Positions 32,170 to 41,261 of a stretch of 64,000 nucleotides of DNA are shown piece by piece. Within the stretch, counting starts at the first letter, position 1. Every line of letters begins with the position of its first letter. The DNA lies in the NCBI GenBank assembly GCA_964640995.1, contig CAZXJJ010000005.1:1-64000 (forward strand), given 5' to 3'. The position numbers and the translations under genes are program-made. Origin of the DNA: JAAYUH01 sp964640995. GTDB lineage: Bacteria > Caldisericota > Caldisericia > B22-G15. The notes under the pieces are model-generated. The model saw nothing but the letters and a program-made list of their open reading frames with translations. It made no database searches and was not told the origin of the DNA.

Positions 32170-35100
32170 TTGAAAAAATTATTTATTTTAATCATTGTAA
32201 CTATTATTTCTTTGACTATTTACTCAGATTTTTCCTATGGGATAACATATCTTGATAAACCCAAAAATCAAGTAGCCTATTCTTCGGGTTCAAATATAAT
32301 TCTTGAGTGGAAATATACTATTTCATTACCCTTAGGAGATTACTCTTTTGAAATAGAGGAATATGTTGGTACTTCATGGATTAAAGTCGCTGAAGTAAAA
32401 TATCCAACTGTTAAAAAAGTTTTACAGGACAATAAATTGGAAGATACATTTATAGAATTAGAACAAGAAGAGAGTTTCTTCTATCAAAAGATTAAAGTTC
32501 TTACACAAATAATCTTTATGCATATGTATTTGCAATACCAATGAGTTTAAAATTTGAACATATGTCTGGAAAATATGATTTAAAACTTTCCTGGAATCCA
32601 GTTTGATACCAATGCTGATAAAATTGAAGTTTGGAGAAATATAATCCCAGGTCCAGATTTTCCCTCAAAAATTGCTACAATAGACAAAACATTGACTACT
32701 TAGACTGATAATGCTGTATTGCCTAATACTGAATATAAATACTCTTTAACATTAAGAAGATTTGAGGAAATAATGATACATGACTACTTTAGTGGATGGA
32801 CAACAGAAGTTCCTCTAAAAACTTTTCCTAAAGGTGTAAATTCTATATCTGGATATGCACAAGGAAATACTATTAATCTTACATGGATTTATATAGATTA
32901 TCCAAGTGGCACAACAATATTAGGATTCAAAATCTATGAAGTTATAAAATTTATAACTTTACCAGCTATGCCACCTATTACTATAACTATTTATGAATTA
33001 AAATTTACTCTTTCAAATTCAACTTTTAATAAAAGTTTTAGTCCAGTATCATATGGATCACATGTTTATCTAGTTAAAACTTATAATAGTGGAGGCGATA
33101 GTTTTGATAATATAAATCTAACTGTTTATGTTTTAAAAACCCCAACAAATCTTACTGCCACTCCACTTTCTTCAAATTCTATTAGATTAAACTGAGATCC
33201 TGTTGATTTGAATACAACATCAATAAGTATTTCAAAAAGTACAGATGGTAGTAGTTTTTCTGGATTGGCATCTGTTAGCTCCTCAAACACAAGTTATATA
33301 GATTCAAGCTGTAATCCAAAAACTACTTACTGGTATAAAATAAAAGCAAAAAGAGATTTAAATGAATCCTCTTTTTCAAATACTATTTCTGTTAAAACTT
33401 TTCCAGTTGGTTCTCCTCCTGCATCACCAACTAATTTAAAAGGGACTCATATTAATTTTAGTCAATTAGATATTACATGGCAGGATAATGTAACAGATGA
33501 AACAAATTATATTTTTGAAAGAAAAATTGAAGGAGGAAGTTATTCTGTTAAAGCAACTTTACCAGCGAATACAAATGTTTATTTTGATACTTCAGTTTCA
33601 GCTAATAAAAAAATATTATTATAGAGTTAAATCAAAAAATTATTATGGAGATTCTGGATATTCAAATGAAATAAATGAAACTACTCCACGATTTGGAACA
33701 ATACCAAATGCTCCTACAAAATTTAACTCTAAATTTTATCTCTTCTTCTCAAATAAACTTATCATTGATCGATAATTCAAACAAGGAAACAGATTTAAAG
33801 TTGAAAGAAAAATCGAAGGTAGTTCTTATTCAGAAATTGCATCAGTAGGCGCAAATATTACTTCTGATAATGATATATCCCTTTTGGCAAACACAAAATA
33901 TTTTTATAAAGTAAGCGCTTATAACTCTTTTGGACAATCATATTCAAATGAAGCAAGTGCTACTACTTTACCACCTGGGACCCCACCAAATGCACCTTCA
34001 AATTTAAATGATAATGTTTTAGCCTGTGACCAAGTTTAATTAACCTGGGTTGATAATTCAGATAATGAAGATGGATTCAGAGTTGAAAGAAAAGATGGAG
34101 GAGGAAACTATATAGTCATTAGTAATGTTGGATCAGATAATTTAAACTTTCTTGATGATACTGTATCAGAAAATAAGACTTATACATATAAAGTCATTGC
34201 TTTTAATGAATATGGTGAAACTGTTTCAAATGAAAAGATAGTTTTTACTCCTCCATGTGGAACTAAACCAAATGCACCATCTAATTCAGATCTTGAAGTA
34301 TTGTCTCCAACTCAAATAAAATTACATTTACAGATAACTCTGATAATGAAGATTGATTTAAAGTTGAAAGAAAAGAGTTGGCTGGAACATACAGTGAAAT
34401 AGCTTGAACATACAGTGAAATAAAAACACTCCCAACAAACACAACAGAATTTATAGACAGTGTAAATCCAAACACAACATATTATTATAGAGTTAGAGCT
34501 TTTAATTCTTATGGATATTCTCCTTTTTTAAACGAAGCAAATGCTACAACTCCACAAGTTGGAGTTCCTTCAAATCCACCTTCAAATTTAGTAGCCTCAC
34601 CATTTTCCTGTGCTGAAATATCTTTTATATGGCAGGGTAATTCAGATAATGAAGATGGGTTTAAAGTCGAGAAAAAAATAGAAGGTGGAATTTATTCAGT
34701 AGTTACAACTCTTAGTTTAAACAAAACAACATATACAGATACAACTGTTTCAGGAAAAGCTAAATATTATTATAGGATTTTCTCTTTCAATAGTTATGTT
34801 GTATCATCATTTTCAAATGAGTTTATAGTTACAACCCCAGAATGTGGAACAAAACCAAATGCTCCTATAAATTTATTTGCTCAAGGAATCTCAAAATCTG
34901 ATATTTCTCTCTCATGGAAGGATAATTCAGATAATGAAGATGGATTTATATTAGAAAGAAAAGAAGAAGGAGGAACTTATAATATTATTACTACTCTTCC
35001 AAAAGATTCATATAAATATGAAGATAAAAATCTAATACCTGATAAAACTTATTATTATAGAATAAAAGCTTTTAATTCTTTTGGAGATTCAAGCTATTCT

Positions 35101-35537
35101 AATGAAGCAGGTGCAAAAACTCAAAAAAAAGTATAGAGTTAATTATTTTAAGATTTTATATTGGGAAAACTATTTATTATCAAAATGATGAAATGAAATC
35201 GATGGATGTTGCTCCTATGATTCTTGAGGGAAGAACGCTTCTTCCAATTCTTTATGTTGCCGAGGCGCTTGTCGCTCTAGTTGGATGGGAAGCAAAAGAA
35301 CAAAAGGTCATAATTAACTTCAAGGGAACAATTATCGAACTCTGGATAGGCAAAAATCTTGCAACAGTTTATGGTGAATGGAAACTAATTGATCCCGGTA
35401 ATCCTAATGTAAGACCCATAACAATTCCGCCAGGTAGAACTATGTTACCAATAAGATTTATTGCAGAAAATTTAGGGTGCAAAGTTGATTGGGATCCTAA
35501 TCTTAAAGAGGTAAAGATAACTTATCCTGGAGGATAA
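32170..35537 (+). pseudogene. decayed secreted fibronectin-III/stalk-domain protein
   Basis: Reads as one long gene broken many times. It begins with a signal peptide (KKLFILIIVTIISLTIYSDFSYG, TTG at 32170). At least five fibronectin-III-like repeats follow, recognised by NSDNEDGF-K-VERK-GG-Y and YYYRVKA-N-YG-S-SNE. It ends with a complete stalk domain (ILEGRTLLPILYVAEAL, PGRTMLPIRFIAENLG). Disruptions include a frame change near 32600, TAG at 32701-32703, TGA for an expected Trp at 33193-33195, a frame change in an A-run near 33610, TAA near 33773, TAA in QV-stop-LTW near 34037, and TGA for Gly near 34350. The 35193-35537 piece alone is open but lacks a signal peptide. Confidence 0.85.
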
Positions 35538-35546
35538 TAAAGTTAA

Positions 35547-35569
35547 TTTGAAACTTTTTATTTAAATTT
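35547..35569 (+). promoter_or_regulatory. shared upstream motif TTTGAAACTTTTTAT (copy 2)
   Basis: TTTGAAACTTTTTAT (35547-35561), followed after two bases by AAATTT, matches the sequence upstream of the SIMPL gene in 21 of 23 positions. It lies about 105 bases before the start of the Cys-module protein and just after the end of the FN3 pseudogene, so it can only serve the former. It is a candidate ECF-sigma -35 element or an operator. Confidence 0.4.
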
Positions 35570-35611
35570 AAATCTAATAAAATATAATTAATTTATAAAA
35601 TTTTAATCACT

Positions 35612-35646
35612 TTTTCTATTTATGGATAAAATTCCAAAATAGAAAA
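35612..35646 (+). promoter_or_regulatory. hairpin in the leader of the Cys-module gene
   Basis: A perfect 10-base stem TTTTCTATTT/AAATAGAAAA with a 15-base loop that itself contains TGGA/TCCA. It ends ten bases before the Shine-Dalgarno AGGAGG (35656-35661). An AU-only stem is weak, which would suit a temperature-responsive leader or an operator palindrome better than a terminator; there is no T-run. Confidence 0.4.
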
Positions 35647-35665
35647 TATGGTTAAAGGAGGTCAT

Positions 35666-38600
35666 ATGGGATGTTTTAATCACAAAAAAACTAAAACTTT
35701 TTTAGGTTTAATCTTCATTTTAATTTTCCTAACTCTTATTTCATTAAATCATATCTCAATTAAGGCAAAAAATTTTCAAGAATTTAATCTCACTGCTAAA
35801 GGCTTCTGTGGTTTCAATTATCTTGAATGGAATCCTGTTCCTAATGCAGATCGTTACTGGATATACAGAGGTATAGGTGAAGGAAAAGTAGAGAGTATGC
35901 CTCTTACAGATTTTCCAATAACAGAAACATTTTACAAAGATAACAAGAATGTTGTTCAAGGTACAAAGTATTGTTACATTGTAAAAGCAGTTGACAAAAA
36001 TGCTAATGAGTTTGCTAAATCAAATGAAGCATGTGCAATTCCAACTTGTTCAACAGAAATTCCTGAAGAAAAAGAATGTGAACTTATACTTCAATTTCAG
36101 ATAGGTAACACCTTTTACTGGGTTAATGGAGTTCAAAAAGGACCAATGCTTACTGCACCAGTTTTAAGATGGGATAGAACATTTTTGATTATAAGACATG
36201 TTGTTGAAGAAGTTGGAGGAACAATAGGATGGGATAGCGCAAATCAAATAGTAACAATTCTTACAAAAGAGGGTAAAAAGATAGAGTTTCAAATAGGAAA
36301 TAGGATATATAAGGTTAATGGAGTTGCAAAACAGATTGATCCATATAATCCAAAGGTAGTTCCATTTATAGAAAATGGTAGAACATTGATTCCTTTAAGA
36401 GTCACAGGCGATGAACTGAATGCAAAAGAAATAAATTGGTATGGAGATAAAAAAATTGCTGAACTTGTATTTTCTGTTCCATGTCCAGAAAAACCTAAAG
36501 CAAAAATTGACATATTGCTTCCAGAAAATTGTATAAAAGGAACTTATATAGAGATTTATGATCTTAAAGGAAATCCAATTACAATAATAAGAGAACAAAA
36601 AGGAGGCTTATATACAACAGATTGTAAACTCTCTTGTCCTGGAAGTTATATAGTTAAGCCAGTTAATCCTAATTGTAAGTTTTTCCCTGAAACTCAGCAA
36701 GTCACTTTTAATGAAAAGGAGTGTTGTCCTCCTTATAAGAAAGTTGAATTTAAATGTGAGTGTGAGGAAGTAAAAAAGGGAAGAATAATTGTAAAAATGC
36801 CTCCTGAATGTGCAAAAGGAACTAAAGTTATTATCTATGATTCTTCTGGCAACATTGTATGGGAAGGAGTAGTTAATGAGCAGGGAATTTTTGATACAGA
36901 TTGTATTCTAAAGTGTCCTGGGGAATATAAAGTAGTGCCAACCAATCCTAATAGAGTTTTTGTTCCTCAATCACATTTAGTGGTTCTTAAAGATTGTTGT
37001 CCAGGCGTTCATATTGTTGAATTTAACTGTAGAGAGGTTACTCAGTTTATACAAAAATTATGTGGATGTATAATCAGAATGACACTTCAACCAGATGAGA
37101 ATGGTAATTATCAGGTTTATGTTATTCCAAATTGTCAACCTGTTCAAACAACTCCAAATGTCATTCTTTTGAATTTCCCAGCAAATCTTCCTGATACAAA
37201 TCTTGGCATTTCAATTTTAGATTATTACAATCAATTTCAACATCCAGTTCCAACAGGATTAGGTTGTATTTGGGTTATTTATGAACCGGCAACAGGAAAA
37301 GTTGTTGAATGGATTGCTCAACCAGATAAAAAACCATGTTGTGAAGAGATCCAAGAAGGTGGAAGAATTATTGTCAAAATGACAAAAGAGTGCATCATTG
37401 GAACTAAAGTTTTAATATACGATGAGGCTGGAAATGTTGTATGGAGTGGAGAATCTAATATTGGAGGAGTTATTGATACAGGTTGTAAATTAAAATGTCC
37501 TGGTGTTTATAAAATCGTACCTGTAAATGAAAAATGTAAATTTAATCCTTCCTCTCATGTTGTAAAAGTTGACTGTTGCCCTTACGAAACTGTTGTTGAA
37601 TTTACATGTGACTGTGTAATTGAAATTAAGGGAAGAATAGTTGTTGAAATGCCTAAAGAGTGTCTTGATGGAACAATAATTCATATAATGACAGAAGATA
37701 AAGTTGAAGTTTGGAAAGGTAGGGCAAATGAAGTAGGTATTTTTGATACAGGCTGTAATCTTGAATGTCCTAAAAAGTATTTTGTTATACCAGAAAATCC
37801 AAAATGTACATTCACTCCAACAACTCGATTAGTTGATTTAAGTAAATGTTGTCCAGAATATGAAAAGGTTTGGTTTGAATGTAAATGTGGTGAAAATAAA
37901 GGAAGAATTATCGCAATATTTCCTAAAGAGTGTATCGATGGAACAATAGTTCATGTATTTGAGACACAGAAATATACAGAAGTCTATACTGGAAGACCAG
38001 ATGGTAGCGGAGTTTTTGACACTGGATGTACATTACCATGTCCAGGAATTTATGTCATAAGACCAGAAAATAAAAATTGTACATTTGATCCAACAGAAAC
38101 AAAAATAATAGTTGAAAAGTGTTGTCCTGATGTTTATAGGTATGAATTTAAATGTAGATGTGAAAAACCATTAGGTAGAATTCAAGTTAAAATACCTAGA
38201 GAATGTGCAAGCGGAAGTGTGCTTTTAATTTATGACTCATCAGGAAAATTGGTAGGTAGTTATGGTCCAAACTCAGAAGGTTGGTTCGATACAGGATGTA
38301 TTTTACCTTGTCCAGGTGTTTATACACTTAAACCACAAAATGCAAATTGTAAATTTTCTCCTGAAACAATGAAAGTAGAATTAACCAAGTGTTGCCCTGA
38401 TGTTCAATCATATGAATTCAAATGTGAATGTACCTACAAAGGAAGAATTGATGTAAAATTGCCATTAAATTGTCTTCCAGCAAAAGTTGAAATTTATGAT
38501 AGTAGAGGAAATCTTCTATATAGATTGTCAGAATATAATGCAAATGGAATCTTTACTACTGGATGTACTTTACCATGCCCAGGAACATATATTGTAAAGC

Positions 38601-39052
38601 CTGTTGGTGGATTTGGCTGTACATTTAAACCAGAAACAAAAACAATCAATTTAGTTCAGTGTTGTCCAGTTGGTTATGGATATCTTGAATTTGAATGCTC
38701 ATGTGTTCAAATGGGAAGAATAGTTGTAACAATTACTGGAAATTGTCCTCAAGATACAAAAGTTGAAATTTATAATATGAATAATGTGAAATTAGCTACT
38801 TTAACAAGACCCGCTGGCCAACCAAACTTTGATTCATACTGTACAATTCCTTGTAATCAAACCGTTAGAGTAGTTCCTGTTAATCAAAGATGTAAATTTG
38901 ATGCCTCCTATAATGATGTATATGTTAAATGTTGTCCAGATATTACTAATGTGGAATTTAGATGTTTCTGTTCATATACCACCACGAATCAAAACAAAAT
39001 TCTTCTATTCTTTAAAAATATTTTAATGTCACTATTAAGAATTTTCTTTTAA
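35666..39052 (+). CDS. large secreted protein with eight cysteine-rich modules
   Basis: The frame opens at 35648, but the start is ATG at 35666 behind AGGAGG, giving 1128 residues. Signal peptide or anchor: TKTFLGLIFILIFLTLISL (about 9-27). A fibronectin-III-like domain follows (to about 125), then two stalk half-domains (GNTFYWVNG to about 285). Eight modules of about 88 residues then run from about 278 to 1103, each starting KGRI-V--P-EC and passing through DTGC-L-CPG-Y, NC-F-P, CCP and EFKC-C, eight cysteines per module. A different 105-residue Cys-containing segment interrupts modules 2 and 3. The C-terminus ends with a hydrophobic helix (ILLFFKNILMSLLRIFF). Probably a disulfide-stabilised surface stalk or adhesin. 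I do not recognise the module. Confidence 0.85.
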   Translation: MGCFNHKKTKTFLGLIFILIFLTLISLNHISIKAKNFQEFNLTAKGFCGFNYLEWNPVPNADRYWIYRGIGEGKVESMPLTDFPITETFYKDNKNVVQGTKYCYIVKAVDKNANEFAKSNEACAIPTCSTEIPEEKECELILQFQIGNTFYWVNGVQKGPMLTAPVLRWDRTFLIIRHVVEEVGGTIGWDSANQIVTILTKEGKKIEFQIGNRIYKVNGVAKQIDPYNPKVVPFIENGRTLIPLRVTGDELNAKEINWYGDKKIAELVFSVPCPEKPKAKIDILLPENCIKGTYIEIYDLKGNPITIIREQKGGLYTTDCKLSCPGSYIVKPVNPNCKFFPETQQVTFNEKECCPPYKKVEFKCECEEVKKGRIIVKMPPECAKGTKVIIYDSSGNIVWEGVVNEQGIFDTDCILKCPGEYKVVPTNPNRVFVPQSHLVVLKDCCPGVHIVEFNCREVTQFIQKLCGCIIRMTLQPDENGNYQVYVIPNCQPVQTTPNVILLNFPANLPDTNLGISILDYYNQFQHPVPTGLGCIWVIYEPATGKVVEWIAQPDKKPCCEEIQEGGRIIVKMTKECIIGTKVLIYDEAGNVVWSGESNIGGVIDTGCKLKCPGVYKIVPVNEKCKFNPSSHVVKVDCCPYETVVEFTCDCVIEIKGRIVVEMPKECLDGTIIHIMTEDKVEVWKGRANEVGIFDTGCNLECPKKYFVIPENPKCTFTPTTRLVDLSKCCPEYEKVWFECKCGENKGRIIAIFPKECIDGTIVHVFETQKYTEVYTGRPDGSGVFDTGCTLPCPGIYVIRPENKNCTFDPTETKIIVEKCCPDVYRYEFKCRCEKPLGRIQVKIPRECASGSVLLIYDSSGKLVGSYGPNSEGWFDTGCILPCPGVYTLKPQNANCKFSPETMKVELTKCCPDVQSYEFKCECTYKGRIDVKLPLNCLPAKVEIYDSRGNLLYRLSEYNANGIFTTGCTLPCPGTYIVKPVGGFGCTFKPETKTINLVQCCPVGYGYLEFECSCVQMGRIVVTITGNCPQDTKVEIYNMNNVKLATLTRPAGQPNFDSYCTIPCNQTVRVVPVNQRCKFDASYNDVYVKCCPDITNVEFRCFCSYTTTNQNKILLFFKNILMSLLRIFF
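36497..38973 (+). repeat. eight tandem coding repeats of about 265 bp
   Basis: Module starts lie near 36497, 36774, 37358, 37628, 37898, 38171, 38437 and 38710. Nucleotide identity between copies is moderate (recurring AAAGGAAGAAT, GATACAGG-TGT, AAATGTTGTCC) while the cysteine spacing is strict, so the array is old and kept by selection. The gap between copies 2 and 3 (37040-37357) holds an unrelated segment with its own cysteines. Confidence 0.85.
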
Positions 39053-39068
39053 GGGTTAACAAAAATTT

Positions 39069-39097
39069 AATGGGGGCTAAACTGCCCCCATTTTTTA
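39069..39097 (+). terminator. rho-independent terminator between converging genes
   Basis: Perfect 9-base stem AATGGGGGC/GCCCCCATT with a 6-base loop and a T-run on the plus strand; on the minus strand it is followed by ATTAAATTTTT. It can stop both the Cys-module transcript and the glycoside operon, whose last gene ends 14 bases away. Confidence 0.9.
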
Positions 39098-39110
39098 TTT
39101 AGATTAAAAT

Positions 39111-40334
39111 TTATAAACCTTGTTGACACAAATCTCTATATAAATATGCACTTTCTCTTGGTTTTCTCTCAAGGGTTTTAAAATCGACTTCAAAAAGACC
39201 AAACCTCATTGAATAGCCTTCAATCCACTCAAAATTATCCATTAAAGACCAATACATGTATCCAAAAACTTCTAATCCATCATTTTTTGCTCTTTTTACA
39301 CTATCAATTGCTTTGATTAAAAAATCTTTTCTTAATTTATCTTCCTTGTCTGCAATTCCATGTTCAGTTATTAAAATTTTTTTATTATATTTCTTTAAAC
39401 TCATTAAAATCTCATAGAGACCCTCTGGATAATATTCATAACCAAAATCTGTTAAAATAGCATCTTTCCTTTTTTTCTCTGTAAAAATTTTAAATGGGTG
39501 AAATTTTACAAATGCTCTTGTGTAAAAATTTACTCCAATAAAATCAAGTGAATTCTTTAAATCAGAAATTACCTCATTTTTTCCAAATGGTTTTTTGATA
39601 ACACCTTCAATAAGAGAATCTAAAATTTTATAATTATAAAGTTCATTAATATAATTTGCAACAATTTTATCAGCAAAAAAGTTAGATGCAGGGTAAAAAA
39701 GTTCCATATTATGAGCAATTGAAACTTGTGAGTTGCTATCTTCCTCCTTTATTATCTTAAATGCTTCCATATGAGAAAGAATTAAGTTTCTCGCTACCTT
39801 TAAACCCAATTTAAAATTTTTCATTCCAGGTGGCCACCATCCAAAAATATAACCTAAAACCGCAAGCACAAGTGGTTCATTAATTGTTATCCAATATTTT
39901 ACATATTTTTTAAAATATGGAACAACTTTTTTGATGAATCTTGAGAAAATTTTAGGTGAATCATCATTTAAGAAACCGTCTTTGTTATAAAACCAAATTG
40001 GAATTGTGAAGTGGTGAAGAGTTAAAACAGGTTCAATGTTTAATTTTTTCAATTCTTCAAGCATATCTATATAGTGCTCTATTTCTTTTTCGTCAAACTT
40101 TCCTTCTTCTGGCTCTATTCTTGACCATTCTATTGAAAACCTATGAGCATTGTTATTTAGAAATTGAATCAATTTAAAATCTTCTCTATATAGATGATAG
40201 TGATCACATGAAGGATGAGAGGAATCTTGAGTTTTTATTTTTCCCATCTTTTCCCATAACCACCAATCATTATTAAAATTTCCACCTTCAACCTGATGGC
40301 TTGCTGTTGCAGTTCCCCATAAAAAATTATTCAT
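39111..40334 (-). CDS. GH1 family beta-glycosidase
   Basis: 407 residues, a TIM-barrel retaining glycosidase acting on beta-glucosides, galactosides or fucosides. The N-terminal signature FLWGTATASHQVEGGNFNNDWW, acid/base Glu153 in WITINEPLV and the nucleophile Glu in LITEHGIAD (about residue 320) are present; WIEGYSMRFGLFEVDF is the sugar-binding C-terminal motif. The nucleophile loop has TEHG where TENG is usual, as in some archaeal-type GH1 enzymes, and the protein is about 40 residues shorter than typical. No signal peptide, so it acts in the cytoplasm on imported glycosides. Last gene of the eight-gene sugar operon, four bases after the PfkB kinase. Confidence 0.92.
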   Translation of the reverse strand: MNNFLWGTATASHQVEGGNFNNDWWLWEKMGKIKTQDSSHPSCDHYHLYREDFKLIQFLNNNAHRFSIEWSRIEPEEGKFDEKEIEHYIDMLEELKKLNIEPVLTLHHFTIPIWFYNKDGFLNDDSPKIFSRFIKKVVPYFKKYVKYWITINEPLVLAVLGYIFGWWPPGMKNFKLGLKVARNLILSHMEAFKIIKEEDSNSQVSIAHNMELFYPASNFFADKIVANYINELYNYKILDSLIEGVIKKPFGKNEVISDLKNSLDFIGVNFYTRAFVKFHPFKIFTEKKRKDAILTDFGYEYYPEGLYEILMSLKKYNKKILITEHGIADKEDKLRKDFLIKAIDSVKRAKNDGLEVFGYMYWSLMDNFEWIEGYSMRFGLFEVDFKTLERKPRESAYLYRDLCQQGL

Positions 40335-40337
40335 AAA

Positions 40338-41261
40338 TCACTCCTCCATTAATGTAATATTAATTTTTTTAAAAATTTCTTCTAAATCTTCTTTATTTAC
40401 CCTTCCTCCCTCATAAAAAGAAAGATTACTAATCGATGATGATATCCCATATTTTAAGGAATCAAAAAGATTCATTCCCTCATCAATTCCATAAACAAAA
40501 CCACCCATAAAAGAGTCACCTGCTCCAACTGTATTAACTATTTTAACTTTAAAATCTGAATTTATTTTATAAACATTTTCATTTAATAAAAATATAGCGC
40601 CTTTTTCTCCAAGAGTTATAACTGGTAGAAAAACTTTATAATTTTTAAAAACTTCAAAAAGTGAATTTTTATTTATTAAATCTATTTTAAAAGTTCTCTT
40701 AAACTCATTTTCATTTACTTTTAAAAAGAAAATTTCAAGTCTCTCAAGAATTTTAATTAAAATTTCACCATGTATATCAAGAAAGATTTTCCTATCTTTA
40801 AAAGTTTCAAGAATTTTTAAAATATGATCTTCTCTAACTCCTAGAGGAATGCTTCCAGAAATTATGATATATTGAAAACTTTCCTCTCTTTTTAGAATCT
40901 CACTAATCAATTTTTCAACTTTTTCTTCTTTTATTTCTGGTCCAATTTCATATATTTCTGTAACTTTTCCACTGCCATCTAGTAAAATATTACAAATACG
41001 ATTCTCATTTTCAATTTCAATTAGTAGAGTAATAATACCTTCTTTTATCAATCCTTCTTTTATAAAACCACCATTAAATCCACCAATAAAGCCTGCAACA
41101 GTTGAAGTTTTATTTAAAGACCTTAAACATCTTGCAACATTGACTCCTTTTCCTCCTGGAAGCGAAGATAAAACTTTAACTCTATTTTCACTGAATGGCC
41201 TAAATTCATCAATATACAAAACTTTATCAATTGCAAGATTAAATGTGATTATTAAAATCAT
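40338..41261 (-). CDS. PfkB-family phosphofructokinase-type sugar kinase
   Basis: 307 residues. Signature 1 SLPGGKGVNVARCLRSLN near the N-terminus and signature 2 VNTVGAGDSFMGGFVYG near residue 250 with the catalytic Asp. The closest pattern is the 1-phosphofructokinase/tagatose-6-phosphate kinase (FruK/LacC) subgroup, marked by ITFNLAIDKVLYIDEF. Because the operon also encodes a hexokinase-type ROK protein and a phosphoglucose isomerase-type protein, phosphorylation of fructose-6-phosphate (or tagatose-6-phosphate from galactose) to the bisphosphate is a plausible role. The start overlaps the GH36 stop by 4 bases. Confidence 0.85.
   Translation of the reverse strand: MILIITFNLAIDKVLYIDEFRPFSENRVKVLSSLPGGKGVNVARCLRSLNKTSTVAGFIGGFNGGFIKEGLIKEGIITLLIEIENENRICNILLDGSGKVTEIYEIGPEIKEEKVEKLISEILKREESFQYIIISGSIPLGVREDHILKILETFKDRKIFLDIHGEILIKILERLEIFFLKVNENEFKRTFKIDLINKNSLFEVFKNYKVFLPVITLGEKGAIFLLNENVYKINSDFKVKIVNTVGAGDSFMGGFVYGIDEGMNLFDSLKYGISSSISNLSFYEGGRVNKEDLEEIFKKINITLMEE

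Noticed and set aside
32170..35537. Alternative genetic code or stop-codon readthrough in the FN3 gene (TGA where Trp is expected)
   Set aside because: TAA, TAG and frame shifts also interrupt it, and intact genes here use TGG for Trp and TGA as a normal stop (for example ftsA, thrS).
36497..38973. Tandem repeats as a CRISPR array
   Set aside because: The repeats are about 265 bp, in frame, coding and only moderately similar; no CRISPR-like short repeats or cas genes occur in the window.
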